64,000 nucleotides of DNA from Arthrobacter gallicola (lineage in GTDB: Bacteria; Actinomycetota; Actinomycetes; Actinomycetales; Micrococcaceae): NCBI RefSeq assembly GCF_014836775.1, contig NZ_JACSQD010000002.1:56674-120673 (forward strand). The letters are read 5' to 3'. The notes beneath the pieces are model-generated. The model ran no database searches. It was not told the origin of the DNA and saw nothing but the letters and a program-made list of their open reading frames with translations. Positions 24,116 through 32,601 of this stretch are shown here, piece after piece (position 1 is the first letter of the stretch; each line of letters starts with the position of its first letter). A program made the position numbers and the translations under genes.

Positions 24116-24736
24116 ATGAGAACGGAATTCGAGCCAGCCGCCATGGGCGGGCGCGCCTTTTACCGCCTGCTGACCTCGGTGGTGGTGCCGCGGCCAATCG
24201 CCTGGATTTCCACCCTTTCCGCAGACGGCGTGGACAATCTGGCGCCGCATTCCTTCTTCACCGTGGCCTCCGTGAATCCGCCGATGATTTCCTTCACCTC
24301 GGTGGGCGAGAAGGACTCCCTGCGTAACATCCGCCAGACCGGAGAGTTCGTCGTCAGCCTGGCTCCGGAGGAACTTTTCGAGGCAGTGAACGCCACCGGC
24401 ACGGGCTTCCCTGCCGGAGTGAGCGAGTTCGACGCCGCCGGCATCGCCCGGGAACAGAGCACCACGGTCCGTCCTCCCCGCGTTGCCGGCTCGCCGGTGG
24501 CGCTGGAATGCCGGCTGCGTGAGATCCACCCGGTGGGCGACTGTTTTGTTGTCTACGGCGAGATCATCCACGCGGCGGTGGCAGCGGAGGCACTCGACGC
24601 CGATGCCCACCCGCGAATCGAGAGGCTGCGGCCGCTCTCCCGGCTGGGCCTGAACGAATGGGGAACCATCGGCGAAGTCCGGACCATCTCCCGCATCCCC
24701 GCCGATGAGTGGCCCGGGCACTACCAGAAGGGCTAG
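24116..24736 (+). CDS. Flavin reductase-like, FMN-binding split barrel protein
   Basis: A 206-residue protein of the flavin reductase/DIM6 family: FYRLLTSVVVPRPIAWISTLSADGVDNLAPHSFFTVASVNPPMISFTS is the FMN-binding region, followed by DSLRNIRQTGEFVVSL and SPVALECRLREIHPVGDCFVVYGEI. Members reduce flavins or bind FMN as electron carriers for oxygenases. Divergence from the MhuD-like gene suggests one could support the other, but this is positional evidence only. No ribosome site at useful distance is present, consistent with a leaderless message. Confidence 0.85.
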   Translation: MRTEFEPAAMGGRAFYRLLTSVVVPRPIAWISTLSADGVDNLAPHSFFTVASVNPPMISFTSVGEKDSLRNIRQTGEFVVSLAPEELFEAVNATGTGFPAGVSEFDAAGIAREQSTTVRPPRVAGSPVALECRLREIHPVGDCFVVYGEIIHAAVAAEALDADAHPRIERLRPLSRLGLNEWGTIGEVRTISRIPADEWPGHYQKG

Positions 24737-24930
24737 GCAGAGCAGGCTGCCTATGCACGCGCCTGCCGGATTGAAATCGGTGTTCCGTATCTCAATCGGG
24801 CATCAATGCTGGCGGACTTTCGCTGCGGCCGATCTTTGCGCAGAGTTGATCAGTAGACTTACATGCTGCAGAACACGCAACGAAGCATTCATCAGAGCAG
24901 TCTGAGCGCTTCACAGCGCAGGAGGAGAAA

Positions 24931-26697
24931 TTGGGAATGTCCGCCACACCAGGCGCCAGTACCAGCGAAGATCCGGAGAACGAACCAGAGGAAAGTACAG
25001 CGACCTCCAACTCCGAGGCGGAGGCGGAGGTGGAGGTGGAACCGGCACCCCAGGCGAGGCCCCCCGTCAAGAGAGTCGACAGATGGGTGTTCTGGCCCGC
25101 GGCCGCCATCATTGTGGTTTTCGCGTTCTTCGCGATTGTGTTTCCCTCCGCGGCCACGGAGATGTTCACTTCCATCCAAACCAACGTCATTAGGTGGTTC
25201 GGCTGGTACTACGTCGCAGCCGTCGCCGTGTTCGTTGCCTTCGCTCTCTGGATCGGGCTGAGCCGCTACGGTGACATCAAACTCGGCAAGGACGAAGACG
25301 AGCCCGAATTCTCGGTGATGTCCTGGTTCGCGCTGCTGTTTGCTGCCGGCATGGGCATCGGGCTTGTCTTCTTTGGCGTCGCCGAACCCCTTAGCCACTA
25401 CGCATCTCCGCCGCCGGGCGTTGCGGGCACTCCAATCCAGCTCGCCCAGCGTGCCCTCACCCAGACCTACCTTCACTGGGGACTGCACGCCTGGGCCATC
25501 TATGTGGTGGTGGGTGTCTCCATCGCGTACGCCGTCCACCGCAGGGGCCGGCCCATTACCATCCGCTGGACCCTCGAACCGCTGCTGGGCACCCGGCGCG
25601 TCTCCGGCGGCTGGGGCAACCTGGTGGACATCGTCGCACTGGTGGGAACCCTCTTTGGTGTTGCCACCTCCCTGGGCCTGGGTGTCCTGCAGATCTCTGC
25701 CGGGCTCGAAGAAGCCAACCTCATCCAGGCCACAAAGCTGACGCAGATCGGTTTGATTCTCTGCATCATCACCCTCACCATCGCTTCCCTGGTCTCCGGT
25801 GTGGGGAAGGGCATGAAGTGGCTGTCCAACGCCAACCTGATCCTCGCCGGCGCCCTGATGCTGTTTGTCCTGTTCACCGGTCCCACCCTGTTCCTCCTAC
25901 GCGAATTTGTGCAGTCCATCGGCAACTACCTGCAAAACGTCGTCGGCCTGACGTTCAACACCCTGGCGTTCTCAGGCGCCGAGGGTGAGGCCTGGCAGGC
26001 CGCCTGGACTACCTTCTACTGGGGCTGGTGGATCTCCTGGGCTCCGTTCGTCGGCATCTTCATCGCCCGTATCTCCAAGGGCCGGACGGTCCGCCAATTC
26101 GTGGCCGGCGTCCTCCTGGTTCCCAGCATTGTCGGCTTCCTCTGGTTCTCCGTCCTGGGCGGCACCGCCATCTACCAGGAACTCTTCGGCGGCGGTGGGC
26201 TCGTCGCCCCGGACGGCACAGTGGATACGGAAGGAGCCCTGTTCGGCATGCTGGACGGTCTTCCGGGCGGGACGCTGCTCACCGTGGGTGCCGTCCTGCT
26301 GATCGGGATCTTCTTCATCACGTCCGCCGATTCCGGTGCACTGGTGATGGGCATGCTCTCCACCGGCGGCGAGGTTGAACCCAAGAACTGGATCCGCATC
26401 TTCTGGGCGCTTTCCGCGGCCGCCGTCGCCATCGCACTGCTGCTGGCCAACGGCCTCGAGGCCATTCAGACGGCGGCGATCCTCACCGCTGTGCCGTTCA
26501 GCGTGGTCATCCTGATGATGTGCGCCGCCACGGCCAAGGCCTTCCACCAGGAACACGAAGCGCTCCTGCGGGCGCAGCGGAAACTGGCCCGCGAAGAGCT
26601 GACAGCCCACGTGGCCGAACATGTCGATGCCGCCGTCAAGAAACAGTTCAGGCGCCGCGTCCTGCCCATCCGGAAGGACCGCGGCAGCGGTTCCTAG
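24931..26697 (+). CDS. BCCT-family betaine/choline/carnitine transporter
   Basis: A 588-residue protein with twelve membrane segments. The signature YWGWWISWAPFVGIFIARISKGRTVRQF is in TM8 and its loop. GMGIGLVFFGVAEPL in TM3 has the Gly-Met-Gly-Ile-Gly stretch of sodium-coupled members such as BetP. The N-terminal tail (about 45 residues) is acidic, and the C-terminal tail is basic (QFRRRVLPIRKDR), as in osmotically regulated carriers. TTG at 24931 follows GGAGGAG by about four bases. ATG at 24937 is the alternative start. It likely imports compatible solutes. Confidence 0.9.
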   Translation: MGMSATPGASTSEDPENEPEESTATSNSEAEAEVEVEPAPQARPPVKRVDRWVFWPAAAIIVVFAFFAIVFPSAATEMFTSIQTNVIRWFGWYYVAAVAVFVAFALWIGLSRYGDIKLGKDEDEPEFSVMSWFALLFAAGMGIGLVFFGVAEPLSHYASPPPGVAGTPIQLAQRALTQTYLHWGLHAWAIYVVVGVSIAYAVHRRGRPITIRWTLEPLLGTRRVSGGWGNLVDIVALVGTLFGVATSLGLGVLQISAGLEEANLIQATKLTQIGLILCIITLTIASLVSGVGKGMKWLSNANLILAGALMLFVLFTGPTLFLLREFVQSIGNYLQNVVGLTFNTLAFSGAEGEAWQAAWTTFYWGWWISWAPFVGIFIARISKGRTVRQFVAGVLLVPSIVGFLWFSVLGGTAIYQELFGGGGLVAPDGTVDTEGALFGMLDGLPGGTLLTVGAVLLIGIFFITSADSGALVMGMLSTGGEVEPKNWIRIFWALSAAAVAIALLLANGLEAIQTAAILTAVPFSVVILMMCAATAKAFHQEHEALLRAQRKLAREELTAHVAEHVDAAVKKQFRRRVLPIRKDRGSGS

Positions 26698-27440
26698 AGC
26701 AGGCTGTCCACCGCGGCGGTGTGGTCCCCGATGAGCTCGGTGACCTCCCCCGGGTGTTCCAGCATGGGCCAGTGGCCGCCGGGCAGGATCTCGATCCTCC
26801 AGTCCGCCGCTCCACCCAGGGCCTCCGGCAGCTGGGTCCGTGCCGGAGTGACAAACACACCGCGCTGGGACCGCACCGGCTGCTCCAGGGATGCCTTGTC
26901 CAGGACAGTCCGGCCGGGGTGCGGGGTGAACCGCTCCGCCAGATAAGACCTCTCTTCCGGGCCCAGCCCTGCTTCCGCGTCCAGTGCCGCAGCGGGCGGG
27001 GCGGCCCACAGGTACCCATCGGCGATGATGTCTGCACGCTCCTGGGCGCGGGCATCGCCGTCGGGCCCCCAGAGATCAACGAGACTGCAGCCATCAACCG
27101 GCAGGAAGCTCTGGAAGTGGATGCTGGAGCGGATCTGGTCCCCCAGCCGGTCTGCGACCTGGGCGGCGACCATTCCGGAGTACGAGTGTGCCACCAGGAC
27201 CACCGGGGCGCCGTGCTCGACCAGGTCACAGACCTGGTCCACGTGGTCAGCGAGACGGATGGCAGCACGTTCCTCCGCGGGCGTCTCGGGTTCCAGGCCC
27301 GCCAGCGTCACCTCCTGTGCGTCGAGTCCGCGGCTGCGCAGGCTTTCGGCGGTGGGTTCCCAGATCCAGGAACCCATCCAGGCGCCGGGCAGCAGCAGGA
27401 CGCGGGGCGGGGTGCTGTTGAGAGCTTGTTGTGGATTCAT
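26694..27440 (-). CDS. Alpha/beta-fold hydrolase, EstC-like
   Basis: A 248-residue hydrolase: LLLPGAWMGSWIWEP oxyanion region, nucleophile Ser86 in VAHSYSGMVA (Ala-His-Ser-Tyr-Ser rather than Gly-x-Ser-x-Gly), and the catalytic His in LPGGHWPMLEHP near the C-terminus. The pattern resembles plant-type esterases/hydroxynitrile lyases and bacterial EstC. Substrate unknown. Its stop codon overlaps that of the convergent BCCT gene in the palindrome CTAG (26694-26697). It is divergent from the GlxA-type regulator. Confidence 0.83.
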   Translation of the reverse strand: MNPQQALNSTPPRVLLLPGAWMGSWIWEPTAESLRSRGLDAQEVTLAGLEPETPAEERAAIRLADHVDQVCDLVEHGAPVVLVAHSYSGMVAAQVADRLGDQIRSSIHFQSFLPVDGCSLVDLWGPDGDARAQERADIIADGYLWAAPPAAALDAEAGLGPEERSYLAERFTPHPGRTVLDKASLEQPVRSQRGVFVTPARTQLPEALGGAADWRIEILPGGHWPMLEHPGEVTELIGDHTAAVDSLL

Positions 27441-27502
27441 ACTTCGAGGCTAGGACCGGTCCCGGGCGCTTTAGCCGTGGCCCCTGACCTTGGTCCGTAA
27501 TT

Positions 27503-27520
27503 CTGGGATACTCGTCCCAG
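27503..27520. promoter_or_regulatory. Inverted repeat between hydrolase and GlxA-type regulator
   Basis: CTGGGA at 27503-27508 and TCCCAG at 27515-27520 with a 6-nt spacer form a clean palindrome 20 bp upstream of the regulator ATG and 63 bp from the divergent hydrolase. It is a good candidate for the regulator's own site. Confidence 0.45.
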
Positions 27521-27539
27521 GATCTCGGATAGGACCCGA

Positions 27540-28535
27540 ATGGAATCGCATTCCATGGCTGTGATCGCCTACGACCAGGCTGAGCTGCTGGACATCGCCT
27601 GCATCACCACGCCCCTGTTTCTGGCCAACCACATCGGGAGGCTGGGGCATCCCTATCAGGTGCGTGTGCTCGCGCTGGGCGGTCACCCGGTGCAGTGCGC
27701 CACGGGGCTGACGCTTTCGGTGGACGGCGCCCTCGAGAAGTTCCTTGGCCCCGCGGAGACCATGATCGTGGCCGGAGGGACCGGGCATGAGGAAGCTGCC
27801 GCGTCCGGCCCACTGCTGCGGCATGTCCGGCGGCTGGCGGCCACCAGCCGCCGGGTAGCCTCCGTGTGCACCGGGGCCAGCGTGCTCGCTGCGGCCGGGC
27901 TGCTGGACGGCAGGCGCGCGACGACGCATTGGCGGTTCGCGCCGGACCTGACCCGCCGCTATCCGCAGGTCACAGTTGACGCGGCGCCGATCTACATCCG
28001 GGACGGCCGGATAGCCACGGCGGCCGGAGTCACCAGCGCTTTGGACCTCACGCTCTCCTTCATCCAGGAGGACCACGGTGCCGCCCTGGCCCGGCAGGTG
28101 GCCCGCGATCTGGTCACCTACCTCCACCGCCCCGGCGACCAGGCACAGATGAGCCTCTTCCTGGCCCGGGACAAGGGGCACAGCGGCACGGTTCACGCGG
28201 CCACCCGGTACGTTGCCGCCCATCTGGCGGATGATCTTTCGACGCCGGCCATCGCGAACCGGGTTGGTGTCAGCGGACGCCACCTCAGCCGGCTGTTCCA
28301 GTCCGAGCTGGGCATGCCGCCGGCCCGTTTCGTCCGCTCCGCCAGGCTCGACGCCGCCGCCCGGCTCTTGGAGTCCGGCCAGCTTCCCGTGGCCGTTATT
28401 GCCCGGCGCTGCGGATTCGGCTCAGCCGATCAGTTCCGGCAGTGTTTCGCCGCGCAGTACAACCTCTCTCCGTCCAAATACCGCAGCCGGTTCGCCGGCC
28501 CGGACGCTGCTGGCACGGATGAAGCAGCAGGCTAG
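27540..28535 (+). CDS. GlxA-family regulator (DJ-1/PfpI domain plus AraC domain)
   Basis: A 331-residue protein. Residues 1-185 are a DJ-1/PfpI-like sensor domain (MAVIAYDQAELLDIACITTPLF, then VASVCTGASVLAAAGLLDGRRATTHW, with Cys in the nucleophile-elbow position). Residues about 220-325 hold two AraC helix-turn-helix motifs (VGVSGRHLSRLFQSELGMPPARFVRSARLDAAARLLE, then GFGSADQFRQCFAAQYNLSPSKYR). The ATG at 27540 or the one at 27555 could start it. The divergent hydrolase gene is the likely target, through the 18-bp palindrome between them (inference). Confidence 0.87.
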   Translation: MESHSMAVIAYDQAELLDIACITTPLFLANHIGRLGHPYQVRVLALGGHPVQCATGLTLSVDGALEKFLGPAETMIVAGGTGHEEAAASGPLLRHVRRLAATSRRVASVCTGASVLAAAGLLDGRRATTHWRFAPDLTRRYPQVTVDAAPIYIRDGRIATAAGVTSALDLTLSFIQEDHGAALARQVARDLVTYLHRPGDQAQMSLFLARDKGHSGTVHAATRYVAAHLADDLSTPAIANRVGVSGRHLSRLFQSELGMPPARFVRSARLDAAARLLESGQLPVAVIARRCGFGSADQFRQCFAAQYNLSPSKYRSRFAGPDAAGTDEAAG

Positions 28536-28593
28536 GAGTACCCGCCGCCAGTTGCTGACGGCGGGTACATCTGTTGACTGCTGACTGCCCGGC

Positions 28594-29703
28594 CTACAGG
28601 ACGTAGGCGTACTGCTCGATGTAGCGGGGTTTTATGCCCAGTTCCAAGGCGGCTTCGTTGGCCCAGGACGGGTTGCGCAGCAGCGGGCGGCCGAGAAACA
28701 CCGCGTCCGCTTTTCCGGAAGTCACCAGTTCCTCGGCGAGCTGCGGGGAATCGATCCGGCCCACCGCAGCCGTCAGCACACCGGTTTCAGACCGGACGAC
28801 GGCGGCTTTGGCTGTCTGGTAGTCCTGGTCCCGCGGGATGGGGACAATGTCCAGGCCTCCCGAGGACGCGTCGATGAGATCCACGCCGTGCTCAACGGCC
28901 CAGGTGGCCAGCTGCACCGTCTGTGTCACTGTCCAGGATTCGCGGTTGTCCTGGGGGTTTTCTTCCACCCAGTCGGTGGTGGAGACACGCATAAACACGG
29001 GTTTTCCGGCCGGCCAGACTGCACGGACGGCGTCGACAATTTCAAGGACAATCCTGGCCCGGTTCTCCAGCGGCCCGCCGTACTCGTCGGTCCGCTGGTT
29101 GGTAATCGGAGACAGGAAGGAGTGCAGCAGGTAGCCGTGGGCGGCGTGGATTTCGACGACGTCGAACCCGGCAGCCTCCGCACGGCGTGCCGCCTCGGCG
29201 AATGCCGCGGGCAGGCCGGCGATTTCCTCACGGGTCAGTTCATGTGGCACTGCTGAGCCGGGGAAGGCGAGCGCGCTCGGGCCCACCGGCTGCCAGCCGT
29301 AGTTTTCACCGCCGGCCTTGCTGTTTTCTTCGAGGGGCTTCCCGCCCAGCCACGGCCGGTCGACCGACGCCTTCCGTCCGGCATGCGCGAGCTGAATACC
29401 GGGAACGGCACCGTGCTCGCGGATGCCGCGGGCGAGCCGGGCGAAGCCATCCGCCTGATCGCCGTTCCACAGCCCGAGGTCGTACGGGGAGATCCGGCCT
29501 TCGGGCAGCACACCTGTGGCCTCGACCAGCACCAGTCCCACACCGCCGGCGGCGCGTGCGGTGTAGTGCGCGTAGTGGAAGTCATTGGGTCTGCCGGCCA
29601 GCTCCGGCTGGGGTGCGGCGGAGTAGGTGCACATCGGCGACATCCATACACGGTTGGGGATTTCCACATTCCGAATCTGGATCGGATCGAACACATTCGT
29701 CAC
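28594..29703 (-). CDS. Old yellow enzyme, YqjM-type (class III) ene-reductase
   Basis: GTG at 29703, after GGGAG, gives 369 residues. Upstream in-frame sequence to 29769 is operator DNA rather than coding. WMSPMCTYSA holds Cys25, the redox-tuning cysteine of YqjM-like enzymes. EIHAAHGYLLHSFLSP contains the His-His substrate anion site. QRTDEYGGPLENRARIVLEIV and GRPLLRNPSWA bind FMN. These NADPH-dependent flavoenzymes reduce activated alkenes and nitro compounds. It is divergent from an ArsR-family gene that probably represses it. Confidence 0.9.
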   Translation of the reverse strand: MTNVFDPIQIRNVEIPNRVWMSPMCTYSAAPQPELAGRPNDFHYAHYTARAAGGVGLVLVEATGVLPEGRISPYDLGLWNGDQADGFARLARGIREHGAVPGIQLAHAGRKASVDRPWLGGKPLEENSKAGGENYGWQPVGPSALAFPGSAVPHELTREEIAGLPAAFAEAARRAEAAGFDVVEIHAAHGYLLHSFLSPITNQRTDEYGGPLENRARIVLEIVDAVRAVWPAGKPVFMRVSTTDWVEENPQDNRESWTVTQTVQLATWAVEHGVDLIDASSGGLDIVPIPRDQDYQTAKAAVVRSETGVLTAAVGRIDSPQLAEELVTSGKADAVFLGRPLLRNPSWANEAALELGIKPRYIEQYAYVL

Positions 29704-29732
29704 AGCTGGGGTCTCCCTTTCACGGTTGCTTA

Positions 29733-29770
29733 GTACGCCATATGTCGTACAACGATCCCAATCGTACAAC
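29733..29770. promoter_or_regulatory. Operator region between old yellow enzyme and arsR-type gene
   Basis: A near-perfect 18-bp palindrome at 29733-29750, GTACG-N8-CGTAC centred on CATATG, overlaps a direct repeat: TCGTACAAC at 29745-29753 and again at 29762-29770 (17-nt period). Both lie between the two divergent starts, about 60 bp from the ArsR-type GTG and 30 bp from the reductase GTG. Confidence 0.6.
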
Positions 29771-29831
29771 AGGGTATATTTGAGGATGTACTTCGTGATG
29801 AGTCACATCACCGCACCCAGTGGAGGAACAC

Positions 29832-30194
29832 GTGGCACGCGAACTGGCCCATCCTGACATCACCTCTGTCTCGCTGGACACCGTTCTGGCTGCTCTCGCC
29901 GACCCGATCCGCCGGGAGATCATCACCCAGCTCTCCACCGGGCACAACGACCAGGCCTGCATCGCCTTCGAACTTCCCGTCTCCAAGTCCACCTCCACCC
30001 ATCACTTCCGGGTGCTGCGCGAAGCCGGCCTGATCACCCAGCGCTACGAGGGCACCGCGATCCTCAACACCCTGCGCTGCGCCGACATGGAGTCCCGGTT
30101 CCCGGGCCTGCTGGGCGCGGTCATCAAAGCGGAATGCCGCACCCGCGGCCGGGCCGCCAGCGTCCCGGCGGACGCCGTTCACGGGCAACAGTGA
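29832..30194 (+). CDS. ArsR-family regulator
   Basis: GTG at 29832 lies five bases after GGAGG. An in-frame GTG at 29820 overlaps that site and is unlikely. The 120-residue product has the ArsR winged helix: SLDTVLAALADPIRREIITQLST, then FELPVSKSTSTHHFRVLREAGLITQRYEGTAILNTLR. No Cys pair of the metal-sensing type is present in the recognition helix, so the signal may be an electrophile or other non-metal. It shares an operator region with the divergent old yellow enzyme. Confidence 0.87.
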   Translation: MARELAHPDITSVSLDTVLAALADPIRREIITQLSTGHNDQACIAFELPVSKSTSTHHFRVLREAGLITQRYEGTAILNTLRCADMESRFPGLLGAVIKAECRTRGRAASVPADAVHGQQ

Positions 30195-30332
30195 GGCCAG
30201 CGCCGCTCGGTCCAAGGGCCGCGGCGCCGCAGCATGGTTTTTTGCTACCTTGGAACCAGGGCCCGCACCTCCGGCCCCCGGACGACGGTTCAGTACCCGG
30301 CACGCGACAAGACTGGCCAAAGGATCTCGCAA

Positions 30333-30647
30333 ATGGCATGGGTCATTCTCATCGCTTCCGGAATGCTTGAGGCCGTCTGGGCCACAGCACTTGGAAAGTC
30401 GAACAACTTCCGCAAGCCCCTCCCCAGCATCGTTTTCGTCCTGGCACTGACCGCCAGCATGGCAGGACTCGCCTGGGCCATGCTGAGCATTCCGGTCGGC
30501 ACCGCCTACGCCGTCTGGGTCGGCATCGGCGCCGTCCTTACAGCCGCCTACGCCATGGCTTTCGGCGGCGAAAAGGCCACCGTGGCGAAGGTGGTGCTGC
30601 TGATGGGCATTATTGGCTGCGTTATCGGCCTGAAGGTGGTGGCTTAG
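30333..30647 (+). CDS. SMR-family efflux protein, subunit 1 (Gdx/SugE type)
   Basis: The ATG at 30333, eight bases after AAGGA, gives 104 residues with four membrane helices. The opening MAWVILIASGMLEAVWATAL has the essential Glu13, and PVGTAYAVWVGIGAVLTAAYAM and GIIGCVIGLKVVA are Gdx/SugE-type. Proteins of this subgroup export guanidinium ions or small quaternary amines with proton antiport. The paralogue begins 3 bp after its stop, so the two probably form an antiparallel heterodimer as in YkkCD/EbrAB. Confidence 0.87.
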   Translation: MAWVILIASGMLEAVWATALGKSNNFRKPLPSIVFVLALTASMAGLAWAMLSIPVGTAYAVWVGIGAVLTAAYAMAFGGEKATVAKVVLLMGIIGCVIGLKVVA

Positions 30648-30649
30648 CC

Positions 30650-31000
30650 ATGGCATGGGTCGTTCTAATTCTCAGTGCCGTTCTGGAGGCCGTCTGGGCT
30701 ACCGCCCTGGAAGCTTCGAACGGGTTCACCCTCCCGCTGCCCTCGGTGATCTTCGCTGTCGCCGCCGCCCTGTCCATGGCCGGGCTCGGCTACGCCATGA
30801 AGTTCATCCCGATCAGCACCGCCTACGCCGTGTGGACCGGGCTTGGTGCCGTCCTCACCGTGGCGTGGGCCATGGCCACCGGCAGCGAGGAACCGGGAGT
30901 GCTGAAGGTCCTTTTCCTGGCTGGCATCATTGGCTGCGTGATCGGACTGAAGTTCGTGGACAAGGCTGCCCCCACAGCGGAGAAAACGGAAACCTCCTAG
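30650..31000 (+). CDS. SMR-family efflux protein, subunit 2
   Basis: A 116-residue partner of the preceding gene: MAWVVLILSAVLEAVWATAL with Glu13, PISTAYAVWTGLGAVLTVAWAM and GIIGCVIGLKFVDKAA, plus a short polar C-terminal tail (PTAEKTETS) absent from subunit 1. Two bases separate it from the upstream stop. Its tail and slightly different loops suggest opposite membrane orientation from subunit 1, the usual reason for gene pairs (inference). I found no guanidine riboswitch pattern upstream. Confidence 0.87.
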   Translation: MAWVVLILSAVLEAVWATALEASNGFTLPLPSVIFAVAAALSMAGLGYAMKFIPISTAYAVWTGLGAVLTVAWAMATGSEEPGVLKVLFLAGIIGCVIGLKFVDKAAPTAEKTETS

Positions 31001-31120
31001 GGGAGCGGGAGGGCTCGATTCCCGCCCCAGCCGCCGCATAACCGGCCGTCAGGGGTTACAAAAGCCGCACATCGCGGTTGATACTGCACAGACGCATCCC
31101 CATCCGGTCAAGGAGCCGAT

Positions 31121-32596
31121 ATGTCCGTGTTAGATAAGCAAAGCTCAGTCTTCCGGCGCAAGCCGATCGAGGACACCGAGGCGGAAACCGGCGAAGGAAC
31201 CAAACTCTTCAAGAGCCTCGGCCTGTGGCAGCTGACCGCCATCGGCGTGGGCGGCATCATCGGAATCGGCATCTTCACACTCGCCGGGCTGGTAGCCAAC
31301 GGCGGACCGGATTCTGAAGGCGTGGGCCCCGCCGTCGTCATCTCCTTCCTGGTGGCAGGGCTGGCCAGCGCCGCGGCAGCCCTGTCCTACGCGGAATTCG
31401 CCGGCATGGTGCCGCGCGCCGGCTCGGCCTACACCTACGGATACGTGGCGCTCGGAGAGATTATCGGCTGGTTCATCGGCTGGGACCTGCTGCTGGAATA
31501 CACCGCCATTGTCGCCGTCGTCGCCATTGGGATTTCGGGGTACTTCACCGAATTCATGGCAGGAATCGGCGTTGAGGTGCCGGTCTGGATGCAGGGCACG
31601 GGCGACGTCATCGAAGGCGGCCTGGTGAACCTGCCCGCCGTCGTCGTCTGCCTGTTCATCACCTTCATCCTCAGCCGCGGCACCAGGACCTTCGGCCGGT
31701 TCGAGCTGGTGGCGGTGGCACTGAAGGTCCTGCTGATCCTGTTCATCATCGGGCTCGGGGTGTTCTTCGTGAACACGGACAACTACACCCCGTTCCTGCC
31801 CAACGGTTTCGGTGTGGTCTTCACCGGGGCGGCCACGGTCTTCTTCGCGGTGTTCGGTTATGACGCCATGAGCACCGCCGCGGAGGAAGCTACGGACGGC
31901 AAAAAGCACATGCCCAAAGCCATTCTGCTCTCCCTGGGCGTGGCCATGCTGCTCTACATTCTGGCGACACTGGTGCTTACCGGCATGCAGAACTACACGG
32001 AGATCAGCCCGACGGCGGGATTCGCCTCCGCGTTCCAGAGCGTGGGACTGCCGATCATCGCCACGGTGATTTCGGCATTCGCCGTCATCTCGATCCTGAC
32101 CGTGATGCTCACCTTCCTGCTCGGCGTCACCCGGGTCTGGTTCTCCATGAGCCGCGACGGACTGCTCCCCCGCTGGTTCGCCGGCACCGATTCACGCGGC
32201 ACGCCCCAGCGGGTGACCTGGATTGCCGGCGGCGCTTCCGCCCTGCTGGCCGGATTCTTCCCGATCCGGGCGGTCGCGGATCTGACCAACATCGGCATCC
32301 TGGCGGCGTTCGTGGTGGTGTGCGTCGCCGTGATCGTGCTGCGGCGCACGCAGCCGGACGCGCCGCGGGAATTCCGGCTGCCGCTGATGCCCTGGGTTCC
32401 GGCGTTCGGAGTTCTGGCCTCCGGTTTCCTGATGCTGCAGCTGCACTGGGAAACCTGGGTCCGGTTCGGCATTTGGCTGATCATCGGCATGGCGCTGTAC
32501 TGGTTCTACGGGCGGCGGCACTCGCTGCTGAATCCGGACAGTCCCAGGCACCGGACTCCGGGACCCGCAGCTCCGGCACCGGACACTGCAGGATAA
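31121..32596 (+). CDS. APC-superfamily amino-acid permease (CAT-like)
   Basis: A 491-residue membrane protein with about twelve to thirteen hydrophobic segments. The first is preceded by GLWQLTAIGVGGIIGIGIFTLAG, the substrate-binding broken helix of APC permeases. LSYAEFAGMVPRAGSAYTYGYVALGEIIGWFIGWDLLLEY and AVFGYDAMSTAAEEATDGKKHMPKAI follow. The layout fits cationic amino-acid (CAT/YfnA-like) permeases. AAGGAG upstream supports the ATG at 31121. It is monocistronic, convergent with the histidine kinase gene only 5 bp away. Confidence 0.88.
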   Translation: MSVLDKQSSVFRRKPIEDTEAETGEGTKLFKSLGLWQLTAIGVGGIIGIGIFTLAGLVANGGPDSEGVGPAVVISFLVAGLASAAAALSYAEFAGMVPRAGSAYTYGYVALGEIIGWFIGWDLLLEYTAIVAVVAIGISGYFTEFMAGIGVEVPVWMQGTGDVIEGGLVNLPAVVVCLFITFILSRGTRTFGRFELVAVALKVLLILFIIGLGVFFVNTDNYTPFLPNGFGVVFTGAATVFFAVFGYDAMSTAAEEATDGKKHMPKAILLSLGVAMLLYILATLVLTGMQNYTEISPTAGFASAFQSVGLPIIATVISAFAVISILTVMLTFLLGVTRVWFSMSRDGLLPRWFAGTDSRGTPQRVTWIAGGASALLAGFFPIRAVADLTNIGILAAFVVVCVAVIVLRRTQPDAPREFRLPLMPWVPAFGVLASGFLMLQLHWETWVRFGIWLIIGMALYWFYGRRHSLLNPDSPRHRTPGPAAPAPDTAG

Positions 32597-32601
32597 ACCG
32601 G

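Noticed and set aside
30195..30332. Guanidine riboswitch before the SMR pair
   Set aside because: One GGACGACGG stretch recalls an ACGR loop, but its stem would be three base pairs, no second hairpin of the type is present, and the long conserved class I blocks are absent.
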